From: Selaginella moellendorffii
Lineage: Eukaryota; Streptophyta; Lycopodiopsida; Selaginellales; Selaginellaceae
Direction of reading: 5' to 3'
Assembly: GCF_000143415.4 (NCBI RefSeq)
Contig: NW_003314268.1
Coordinates: 902,692 to 966,691 of the forward strand
Length of the DNA stretch: 64,000 nt
Shown: positions 1 through 9,958 of the stretch, piece by piece
Numbering within the stretch: the stretch's first letter is position 1
Layout: every line of letters begins with the position of its first letter
Made by a program: the position numbers and the translations under genes
The notes under the pieces: generated by a model
What the model saw: only the letters and a program-made list of their open reading frames with translations
Told to the model about the DNA's origin: nothing
Database searches by the model: none

Positions 1-2576
1 GATAGAAAGACATTGGCAAACTCTTTAAATTTGGTGCATTCGAGCACTATGCTGCCACTGTAGCGCTGCTAACACCTCTACTGCCTAAGAACGTGAAGAG
101 CACACCGCCATCACCACCACATTGCAAAATCCCGGGACACTTTCCATGGATGGATGTGGTATCATCATCATCCATCGCAACATGGTAACCTATGCTCATA
201 TCACATCTTGCATTACTGTCTTTCCTCCTACATGTGCTTTGTTCCCCTTAAGTCACGAATAAATAATAAGTAAGTGCAGTTCTATAACAAAAAACCCACT
301 TCAAATATATAGCAAAGAGTATAACAATTGGAGGTTGAACTCCATCTTGAAATCATATATCCTTGATGCTACCGTACTATAGTGAGACATGTTTAATGCT
401 CTACTTTATTTCCGGATCCACCTTCACCAACCATAGCATTCTAAAAATGAGATCCACATAATAGATATCTATTGTGAATGTGATTTCGGTATCAAAAGTT
501 ACTTGTCGGCCAATTCTTACAGACACTCTTTCTTTACTGCCACGACGGCAGGAGGTCGGTATTGTTAGACCCTTTATTAGTCCCTATTGTGCTAGTGGAG
601 TTAATTGGGCATTTCGAGTGTACTTAGACTAGACGAGCATAAGGACAGAATTTCTATGTGTTATTAGCTAAGCATATTTAGCATAGTAAGGAGTTCCCGT
701 TTCATTATATCTTGCATTGGCTAGTGACAAGAACCCTCATATATTGAGACTAGTCCTTCAATATTGCTAGATGATAGCTTACCGTGTTTACTAAACACCC
801 TCACTATCATGCACTTTGTGTTAGTCTCACTTCGGTCTTAAATGCTATTTATGGAGAGTGTCTAGATTTACTCATTTGGTATATCTATAGAATGTAGAGA
901 TTGTCTTGAACACAATGGTGTTCATCCCATGTCCAATTTCGCAATTTAAGGATATTCCATATTTAGTAAGTTTCAAGCTTGTCCCAGAGACTAACTCTTG
1001 GTACTAAGGGAGGCTTGGGGTGAAAGCCCAAAGTGTCTGTTCCTCAACAAACAATGGGGGGGGGGTGGGGGGGATATGGGGGGTTTCAAATGGATAGGTC
1101 GGGCATGGCTAACTAACGTGAGGTATAGCTAGCTTTTGTTTGCGTGTTTTCCCTTGTTTTGTGTCCAGTTTGGGTTTAAGCTCAAGTTCCACACCATGCT
1201 AGCTAGTGGAGTATTCATATCCTTGCATTAGGCCACTGATATGTCGAAATAGCACTAGACTCCATTTGGCTTTGTTTTGCATGTTGGTACTTGCATTAGG
1301 ATATTGAATGCTCTAGGACTATTCCATGTCACTCTGTGCTACTATCCCTTCGCTCCTTAGGCTATATGCTTAGGAATTGCTCTGTGGTCCTATTCCGCCG
1401 CTCCTTAGCTCCATGCTTAGGAGTTTGGCTCTGTACCTTCATTCAATGGCCCAAGGCCTTGAAACTTGGGTTTCACACCACTGTCCTTGGATACGTGGCA
1501 TGTGTCACGTGGCATAAAGAGGGTTTATGTTCCTCTTCGTGGCGTTATCCTATGGTAAATCATCATAGGATAAAGGGTCAAAACCACATACGCTACAATA
1601 TCCAAAAAATAAAAAGTATTTAAGAATATGGTTTTGCCAAAGAACACTTATAGCCCTATAACACAAGTATTAAAATATTATGTAGAAGTAGTTACACCTT
1701 CTACTATGTATGGAAAAACTCTACACTATACTCTTTAATAAACTTTACTAAAACAAAGTTGTTATCCTTCCCATTGTCTAATAAAATCACACTACATTGC
1801 CATAGAATACACTTTTTAGCATTGAATCTTGTGGAGTAATAATAATCTATATATGAGTAAAAGTTGTTTTCCATTATAAGCAAGAGTTATGGTCGTGTGT
1901 ATTTGCTATAGATAGAAGAAAATATAGGAGTTGATTAGCAGCAATTTTTATTGAAGGGATTTGAAGCTTGATTTTCTCAACTATTGTAAGTTATACAAAC
2001 TTTATTAGCAGGTAAATAGGAAAAGTTAGGGGCTTTTGTAACATTTATCTATTCCTCAAAGCCATTAATGTAGTATTTTTATGAACTTCATCACTTATTT
2101 GCCACAAATACATGAGTTATAGTGGATCAATTAATAAAGTATATGCAGTCATTGATTCTTCAGAAAACTTTCACTACCTAAAACTTGGCTATAGTTTATT
2201 TGGAGGTTTTTTCTAATTTTAATTTGTTAAAGGATATTGTCAGCGATTGAAACTCAAAGTTCACTAGTGGATTTTGGAAGAGCTTTGTGAAGGCTTGGTA
2301 GAGGATATACTATACTATAGCATTAACTAAAGACAAGGATAATGGAATTTATATATTTCATTAGTGCACTTATAATAATAGTCAGCATAATGGAACCAAG
2401 CTAAGGCTTTACTTTACCATTTTTAAAAGGCATTCTCAAATAGCATTGCATTTAAGCAAGGATGTTTAGGATAATTTTGATTTAGAGGCAATTAATCAAG
2501 CTATAAAACTTGATAAGATTTTGGTGGTATGTAAGTATAGGGTAAAGAAGTTTAGTGCCACTTTTAGGAATATAAA
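1..2576. other. AT-rich decayed repeat DNA, no gene seen
   Basis: No convincing coding frame was found on either strand. The stretch is AT-rich, broken by many stops, and contains one copy of a dispersed repeat (about 600-1290, listed separately). It ends at the left LTR of a Cassandra-type element. A G-run lies near 1057-1083. The bases from about 2250 to 2576 are retroelement-like but too decayed to assign. Confidence 0.6.
600..1290. repeat. Dispersed repeat, copy 1
   Basis: About 690 bp resembles 50755-51400, which lies inside a decayed gypsy copy. Shared landmarks are 'agcataaggacagaatt', 'taaacaccctcactatcatg' and 'gtgtctagattta'. Later blocks near 1160-1290 match 51240-51360 more loosely. 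No protein motif is visible. It may be an LTR or a non-autonomous element, but no terminal repeats or target duplication were established. Confidence 0.6.
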
Positions 2577-3653
2577 TGTAAGCAACCAAAGGGAATGACT
2601 TGAGAGACAATCCGTTAGGGTTCAAATATAGAGGGAAAGGGCCCATGAATAAGAGTGCACCCCCTTTTCAATCGATTAAGGGTCTTGGGATATTTAGGGT
2701 AAAGGGTCCTTGGGTGTGAATAGTACTGGGTTGGGTGACCTCCCGGAAAGTTTAAACTCACAAGCTTACATTTGGTATATTAGAGGGGTCTTGGGTCCAA
2801 CCTCACAAGCTTACATTTGGTATATTAGAGGGGTCTTGGGTCCAACTCTATTAGTTGGCTAAGGGAATCACACCACATATTGATTGACATTTGGTTGGTC
2901 TAGTTTACTCTTGCTGAGCTCGACCGAGGGGTAGGGTGTCAAGAACCACATATTGATTGACATTTGGCTGGTTTAGTTTACTCCCGTTGGGCTCGACTTG
3001 AGGGGAAGGGTGTCAAGAAAGCGGGGCTCTCGGGAAAGCTGTAGCTCTCAGCTTCTGTTCACGAGGGTGTGAACTTGCAGGTGGCTAAGGGAATCACACC
3101 ACATATTGATTGACATTTGGCTAGTCTAGTTTACTCTTGCTAGGCTCGACCGAGGGGTAGGGTGTCAAGAACCACATATTGATTGACATTTGGCTGGTCT
3201 AGTTTACTCCCGTTGGGCTCGACCTGAGGGGAAGGGTGTCAAGAAAGTGGGGCTCTCGGGAAAGCTGCGGCTCTTAGCTTCTATTCACGAGGGTGTGAAC
3301 TTGCAGGGAAGCGTGATGGATTGTAAGCAATCAAAGGGAATGACTCCCGCTGGGCTCGACCTGAGGGGAAGGGTGTCAAGAAAGCGGGGCTCTCGGGAAA
3401 GCTGTGGCTCTCAGCTTCCGTTCACGAGGGCGTGAACTTGTAGGGAAGCATGATGGATTGTAAGCAACCAAAGGGAATGACTTGAGAGATGATCTGTTGG
3501 GATTCAAATATAAAGGGAAAGGGCTCATAAAAAAAAATGCACCCCTTTTTCCAATTGGTTAAGGGTCTTGGGATATTTGGGGTTAAGCATCCTTAGGTGT
3601 GAATAGTACTTGGCTGGATGACATCCCGGGAAGTCCAAACTCAAAAGCTTACA
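2577..3653 (+). mobile_element. Cassandra-type TRIM with rearranged, duplicated interior
   Basis: The left LTR is 2577-2770 (194 bp) and the right LTR 3459-3653 (195 bp); both begin TGTAAGC and end GCTTACA. Each carries a 5S rRNA-derived stretch (about 2697-2750 and 3580-3640) with 'agtactgggttgggtgacc' in the left one. A perfect 5-bp target duplication, ATAAA, flanks the element (2572-2576 and 3654-3658). A primer-binding site resembling initiator tRNA-Met follows the left LTR ('tttggtat') but is duplicated. The interior is about 690 bp instead of the 205 bp of the clean copy at 48141-48733, because blocks ending in 'cgtgaacttg' are repeated three times. It encodes no protein and depends on other elements. 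Confidence 0.88.
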
Positions 3654-4027
3654 ATAAAGTGGAAGATTTTATTTTTATGCAAGTGATCTTTTTGTCAAGT
3701 CACCAATAGAACATTTTAGTGCTTTTGTGGAGTGATAAACTTTCTCATAGATATATTAGTTTATATGAAATGTCAAGGTATATAGGTAAGATGGCTTATC
3801 AATTGCAATTGCCAGCTAAGGTGAAAATTCATTTGGCATTTTATGTCAACCAATTGAAAGGTGAATTGTTTTAAAGTGAAGAGTTTGATATATACAATTG
3901 TGGATGCTAGACCAGGAGCTTCTATAGTGTTCTTCAAAAAAAGTGATTACCTATAGAACTCATTATTGGGATAAAGACTTTATTTGGTGGGAGGAAGAAT
4001 TGGTAGGCACAAACTTTAACCATATTT
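3654..4027 (+). pseudogene. Decayed Ty3/gypsy pol tail
   Basis: The sequence reads as a broken integrase C-terminal region of a gypsy element. A short frame near 3780-3870 reads roughly GKMAYQLQLPAKVKIHLAF followed by VNQLKGEL, a pattern typical of chromovirus pol tails. A later stretch near 3980-4010 gives WWEEELVGT. Stops and shifts interrupt the frame. The junction at about 4028 switches abruptly to a different gypsy family, so this is a mosaic. Confidence 0.55.
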
Positions 4028-4850
4028 AAGTTGATCTTAATAAATTTATGGCTGTTTCAAAGTTTTTTACTTTGAAGTGTGTGAACAATATACATTACTT
4101 CCTTGGCAAGGTGCAATATCTTTGTCATTTTGTTAGTCATCTTTCTAATGGTATTACACCATTGCAAATATTATTGAAGTTGTCAACATCATCTTTCATC
4201 TTCTCTGAAGACTATGAAAGAGCATTTATGAATCTAAAATAATTATTAACATATGCATGGATTCTTTTAATATTATGTTGATGCAAGAGCATAAGTGTAT
4301 TTAGTTAGTGTTATCCTATATCATATGTATATTGCAATTAGTAGAGGTGAACTATTCCATGACAAAAGAATATTTAGCCGTAATTTAGAGTTTCAAGAAG
4401 TTTCATTCATACTTGCATGGTTTTTGAACATTGCTAGAAGGTGATCATTATTGAAGCAGAAGAATTTAATTGGTCGTATTGTTTAGTAAGCTTTAAAGCT
4501 TAAGATATATGATTTCAAGGATTAAGTAAAAAGTTTTATGACTGATACTAACACCTTTTCTCAAGTTTCTCTCTTTTATTCGGTCTTTTCTCATGTTCAT
4601 AACAAGTTTGTTATTTCAGCATCAGTGGACTTTTTAAATAAGAATTCCATAATGTTAGCAGTTGCTATATTTGATATTTAGTTTCTATAAAATATAGTCT
4701 TTTGATGAAGTTTGTGAGGCTCAAAATGTTAAACTATGGTTTTGATTAATGACTTGCTATTTCAACATTCAGATGCCTTAAAAATGATTTTCTTTGCTTT
4801 ATAAAAATTGATCATGATGATCATTTGCAATTGATAACTATATGATAGAC
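4028..4850 (+). pseudogene. Decayed copy of the 43-49 kb gypsy pol
   Basis: The region aligns with about 46085-47060 of the intact element, covering the end of reverse transcriptase and RNase H. The clearest block, 4048-4240, encodes a degenerate version of the intact segment around 46108-46300. Differences are dominated by loss of CG dinucleotides: the intact 'gagcgggcgttcgtg' appears here as 'gaaagagcatttatg'. Later blocks match the RNase H region and end near 'gatgatcatttgca'. The copy is truncated at both ends with several deletions and stops. Confidence 0.8.
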
Positions 4851-5219
4851 TTTATATGCCCTTTTTGGTTGAAAGAGAGATTGACTCATCTACAGTACTC
4901 TTGCTCCATCCATATTCGTTTAATCTAAGTTTTAGGACTAACCTTTAGACACATTCAATTAATCTGTAATAATCCCCTTGTAAGCTAATATTATTTGACC
5001 TGGTGATTCATTTTCACAGCACTACAAGGATTGAGAGAAAAGCATTGAATTTGTGTTCTTTCCTATGTACAAGCCGGTTTCGGGTCGGTCACTGAGGGGA
5101 AAATTGTGGAGTTTCGCTGTACCTGTCTTACACCTTTTGTTGTTCTCTAATGTACAGACGAGCGAGCGAGCGAGCCAGAGATAATAGAGTCATACCTCGA
5201 AGAGCTTCCCAGCGCTTGA
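4851..5219. other. Spacer, likely 3' flank of the PHD/SPOC gene
   Basis: No coding frame. It passes from AT-rich decayed repeat into the 3' side of the minus-strand gene ending at 5220. A short tandem run of 'gagcgagc' lies at about 5159-5172. No polyadenylation signal was assigned with confidence. Confidence 0.4.
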
Positions 5220-8200
5220 TCACAGCGACAGAGCAAAGTTGACGTCCTCAGCTCCCAATCCTCCCGCGTCCTCCACTTTGATCCACGAACTTCCAGTCTT
5301 CCTGTACTGCGGGACCGCCAGCGAGAGCGTGAGTGGGCTTTGATCCTCACCTCCTCCAGGCAACGGAGCTCCGGCCTTCTTCTCCCGCTGCCTCGTCTCC
5401 AGCTTGTCGAAGAGCGAGAGAGGCTCCACCGAGGGAGCCAGCTCCAAGTCGAGTGCTCCCGCTCCTCCTCCCTGGCTCTCCCTCCATGGATCCAGCTCCC
5501 TGAGACCCGACGCCTGGCTGGCTGGAAAGAGCTCCTGCGTTTTATCCACCTCCGAGCCCAGGAGAAAGTTGTGGTACAGCGGTGACTCGCTGCCTTTGGC
5601 CTTAGAAGCTTTGGAGCTCTGAGCTTCGCTGGAATCCAGAGAGTCCGTGCTTGACTTCGAGCGATGTTTTCTTCGTCCTGGAGATCTCGACCGGGACCTG
5701 TAGCGTCTTCTAGCTGGAGAACTGGACCTGGAGCGTGATCTGGAGCGAGCGAGCCTACCGGACCTGCTTCTTTTGAGTCCTTCTCTTCTATCCCTCTCCC
5801 TCTCTCTGTCTCTATCCCGCCAGTCTCTTTCTCGATCTCTATCCCGTTCTCTGTCTCGATCTCGTTCCCGTCCCCGGTCTACGTCCCTGTAGCCTTTGTC
5901 CCGGTCTATGTCCCTGTAACCCTTGTCTCTCCGATCCCTCGCATCACGCTCTCTATCTCGGTCTCTAGGACGATCGTGACGATCGGTCTCCTTATCACGA
6001 TCCCGCTCGCGATCTTTTTTATCCTTATCCCACCGAGATTGGCCGCGTTTCTCTTTCTTGGAACTGGGAAGCTCCTCCAACGGTCTTGGTGAGCCACTCT
6101 AAATGACAATGATTAATAAAAGTGCAGCATTAAACGAGAAACAAGCACCTTTTCCGAGCGTTGCGCCTCTATTCGGTTCTCTTTTGCTTGAGCAGCTGGT
6201 TCCTGCAATGGCAGCTTCGGAGGTCTTGAGGACAAGTGTAAGGAGATACAAACCTTCTCAATGTCTAAGCCTGACGATGCAACAGTTTCAAATCCTGGAG
6301 GCAGTTCATCCATCGGTCGCTTGATCGACGGTTGACTGGAAATCTCAGATTTCTGAGGCTTCGCATTTTTATTGTTTGGTTCCTCAATCACTGGATTACT
6401 CTTCGTCATTGTCGTTGGGGCGGCTTGCAGGGTGACAGCTTTTCTACCTTGAAAGACCCCCCAGAGGTACATTTTATTCCGCCAAACTGAAAGTAAACGT
6501 GAAACTATTAGACCTCTCGTAACAAAACAAAGCGGACCAAACTTACGATTAAAGGCTTCTGCAAGCCGAAGTGAAGGAATTATCAGCAGTTCTGCACCTT
6601 CCACAAAACTTTTCAAAACAAGATCTGATTTCACCATACGGTCCAAAAGTTGGTTGTATTGCGTTGGATAACTGGCAAATTTTCAGTTGTTAATGAATGA
6701 CAAATTAAAAAAAACCCGACAAACCTTCCGTTGTCCACAGGAAAAAAATATAACGCGATATCCTGATCATTGGGGGGGTTGGTCAGGAACTTCTTCGGCC
6801 ACGCAGAAGCTCGCTCGACTTCGTGAAGTTTTAACGGAGACGATAATAATTTCGACGCTTCCAAAACCTTGGGTGCTGCTTTGTCCGATGGATGAGCTTG
6901 TATACCGTCGTATGACGAAACACTCCCTTTGGCGGAAACCTCAAAGCTTCCGCTGTAAAATCGAACCATCAGTGATAATAGACCAGAACTTAAGAGGCAT
7001 ACCTCCACAAGACATTGGCTGTAGGCACAGCTGGTGAGGCTTCTGGTCGAATAGAAGGTGACGGTAGAATCTTAGTTCCCGTGGGCGTTGAGATGGAAGG
7101 GACTTCAGGAGTGGATTGCATGATCTGTCCCAAGATCGCCTTAACGTTGGCTTTCTCTAAACTTGGAGTAGTCTGTTTTGATGCACTGCCGATTCTCGCA
7201 TTTGTATCATCGATACTCGGAGAAGGATCCTTTGACAAAGCTTTCACGGTGCAAGATTGAGCTGAATGACCGATTTCCTTGCATTTATAGCATCGTGATG
7301 TGTTGTCACTTGACCATGGATCCGATACGGCGTTTTCAGCTAAAGGAGCTGGTTTCGCAATCTCTGCAGAAACTATCAAGTCAAAACAATGGTATAACGT
7401 TAACAATCTTATTACCTTCTTTAAATTTCGACTCTCCGGCATTGTTGGGGACGGTAGGCACGACGGTAGGCCTCGGTGTGTCAGGCCGAGCTGCGAAAGA
7501 TTCAATAAAATAAATGAGATGAACACGGTTAAATATTCTCCTAGCAATTACCATCTTTCACACTGGGATGCACGGCCGCAGGTCTCGGTGTGTCAGGCCG
7601 AGCTGCAAAAGATTCAATAAAACAAATGAGATGAACACGGTTACATATTCTCCTAGCAATTACCATCTTTCACACTGGGATGCACGACCGCAGGTCTCGG
7701 TGTGTCAGGCCGAGCTGCAAAGACAGAATAAAACAAATGAGATGGGCACTGTTACATGGTCTCCGGGCAATTACCATCTTTCACACTGGGAGGCACGACC
7801 GCAAGTCTCGGAGTGTCAGGCGGAGCTGGAAAGACAGAATAAAACAAATCAGATGAGCACTGGTGCATAGTCTCCGAGAAATTACCATCTTTCACACTGA
7901 GATGCAAGACCGCAGGCCTCGGCGCGTCAGGCAGAGCTGCAAAGACAAAATAAAACAAATGAGATGAGCACTGTTATAGTCTCCGAGCAATTACCATCTT
8001 TCACAATGGGATGCACGGCCGCAGGTCTCGGAGTGTCAGGCCAGGCTGAAAATCAAGTTAGTAACTTCGTCACATGTATATTGCTAGAAATTACCATCTT
8101 TTGCAGTGGAAACTCCGACTGTAGGTCTTGGTGTGTCAGGCCTGGCTGTAAATTCAAAAATTTTAGAACTGTTATTGACTTCGAAGCTCCCACTTACTTA

Positions 8201-9453
8201 CCATCTTTTGGTTTTAGAATTTTGGAGTCTCCATTTTTGTTTGCATCTGTCGCGGCTCTTGATGTATCCAGCCAAGACTTATTTTCTGCACGTTGCAAAA
8301 CTCATTAAAGAGAAAATACACAAGTCAATCAAGAATACCTTCTTTAGATTTCACTAACTCCGCAACTGGTTTTGGTGATGTTTTTTCTCGTTGTTGAGCT
8401 ATGAGTTGAGTTGGCCGTTCGCTAGCTTTTGGTCCCCTTTCAGATGGTGCTTTGCTGGTTCGCAAAAACGGAAGAGGAGGCTTCGCAATAGCTGGCATGG
8501 GCGATTTCCCTTTTAAAACGCCGAGTTTTCCCGGCTTGCGAGGTGGGAGAGGCTTAGCTTTTCCCACAGTTGGACTTTTGATGGCCTTTTCACTGTCGGC
8601 ATCGCCAGACTTCAGTTTTGAAGGCGTCAGCGCGTCAACTTGTGGCAGCTTTGATGAGGCACCTTGGGCAAGGTTGGGCTTTACACCATTCTCGCGACTT
8701 TTACACTTGCAAGATTCGCATAGCCACTCTCCCACGGGCATCTCTACAAGGGGTGTCTCCATACAGTATCTGAAAACACGACAACCCCATTATAAGCCAT
8801 CAAAAACCAGGTGCCAGCTTACGTATGCTCCGCGCCTTCGCTGCAACTAGTGCACACAGCGAGCCTGTCCTCATATCCGGCATCCCCGCATATGTCACAA
8901 ACTTTAACCTGCAAAAACCCAATAAGAACACCAGAAATAAGGAAGAAAAGAAAAGACAACTCACATCCTCCACATCCGTTGCTTCGCTAGCTTTCTTAGT
9001 CGAAAGCTCTTCAGAGCTTTTTGCGTCGTCCACTGGTTCCCCTTCGTCCTTGGTAGCAGGAACATCCTCGTTTCCAGCCACAGTAGTAAGAACTTTCCTC
9101 CTTTTTCTCTTGGGAGAGCCAGGAGAAGCGATGGTCGATTCGTTCTCCTTCATAGTGCCCAAGGCCTGATCCTCCGCATCGCTTACCACTGGAGGAAATG
9201 CTCTGGAGTCCCAGGGGACATGGCTGCTTCCAGCCGATCCATCCCCTCCAAGTTCCTCCAATGGCTCCTCCCTGTTGGTCTCGTCGGGATTTCTCTTGTA
9301 GTTATCGTCTAAAAGTCTTCTTCGTTTAGATGGTTTTGAGCTCGTCAAGTTGGTCCCGGAAATCCTTTTGCTGACCTCACTTTGCGAGACAAACACCTCT
9401 GGCGGCTCCAGCTTTGAGTCGCTATTCTCATCGGCTCGTGAGTTGTCGATCAT
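5220..9453 (-). CDS. AIPP2-like PHD finger / SPOC protein with C-terminal RS/RD domain
   Basis: Seventeen exons (8965-9453, 8823-8908, 8339-8769, 8202-8285, 8095-8145, 7995-8045, 7886-7936, 7775-7825, 7664-7714, 7552-7602, 7416-7490, 7003-7363, 6725-6952, 6547-6671, 6254-6486, 6149-6202, 5220-6098) give 1116 residues in one frame. A C4HC3 PHD finger starts at about residue 167 (CDIC ... AEHTYCM ... WLCESC). A proline-rich repeat region spans about 364-480. A CCHC knuckle CYKCKEIGHSAQSC is at 515-528. A SPOC-like domain of the AIPP2 type runs about 609-750 (DIALYFFPVDNG, AELLIIPS, MYLWGVFQGRK). The last exon (about 825-1116) is rich in RD/RS dipeptides. Arabidopsis AIPP2/PAIPP2 read histone H3 and work with a BAH protein and CPL2 in repression of H3K27me3 genes; a nuclear chromatin role is inferred by homology. 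The RS/RD tail also suggests contact with RNA-processing factors. The start is the first ATG of the open frame; its 5' UTR is unproven. Confidence 0.85.
7552..8145 (-). repeat. Tandem array of six 51-nt exons with their introns
   Basis: Six exons of exactly 51 nt (7552-7602, 7664-7714, 7775-7825, 7886-7936, 7995-8045, 8095-8145) are spaced 100-112 bp apart, each with an AG acceptor and GT donor. Exons 7416-7490 and 8202-8285 share the repeat at one end. All introns are the same phase, so each unit adds 17 residues, consensus A-RPDTPRPAAVHPSVKD, without changing frame. Neighbouring units are most alike, including in introns (the two lowest-coordinate units differ at only a few bases), as expected for unequal crossing-over or slippage. 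Exon number could vary by splicing or by allele. Confidence 0.88.
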
Positions 9454-9958
9454 ATGAATGAAAAAACGATTTTCTTCCGAAATATCCCCTTACCCTGCAG
9501 CAAAACAACGTAAATCATCCGGAAAGATCTCAAACGCTCAACGCATCGATCGATCGATGCATCCAGAGGAGAAACACCAATTCCTCCATCGACTGACCTG
9601 ATTCTCAGCTCCTCGCCCTTGCCCGCCGCTGGCGGCAGCTACTGGCGCCGCGCACCCGTCCACATTCGCGAATTCGGCGATGCCCTAGCGCTCCCTCTCT
9701 TGCTGCGCCGCTGCCTGTCCAATCGTTTCCGCCAGTTTTCGGCGCAGCGCGCGAGGATCTGGCGCAACGGGGCCGTGGATGGATTGATCGCGCGCTCCTC
9801 TCTCCGCCTCTTCGTCAAGCGCCTTAGGGATCGTCGACGACACAAATGCACTGAAACCCTCTATTTATTAAAAGGGTTTAGCCCTAGCCTGGTATATTCC
9901 TCGAGGCTCATTGTAGCATATTCCGTCAGTCAGTCCTACCAAAAAACCAAAACGTTTC
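9454..9958. other. Spacer between SERINC 3' end and PHD/SPOC gene promoter
   Basis: No gene supported. It must hold the 5' UTR and promoter of the minus-strand PHD/SPOC gene, followed by the 3' flank of the SERINC gene. A palindromic run 'cgatcgatcgatgcatc' lies at about 9546-9562. Short GC-rich frames on both strands at 9620-9850 overlap each other and lack family motifs, so they are not called. Confidence 0.5.

Noticed and set aside
1057-1083. G-rich run as a possible G-quadruplex regulatory site
   Set aside because: It sits in decayed repeat DNA far from any gene, so no role can be argued.
2697-2750. Genuine 5S rRNA gene
   Set aside because: Only about half of a 5S gene is present, inside paired LTRs with target duplications, so it is a captured segment of a Cassandra element and not a functional rRNA gene.
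5340-5622. Plus-strand frames opposite the RS/RD exon
   Set aside because: Complement of biased Arg/Asp/Ser codons; no support.
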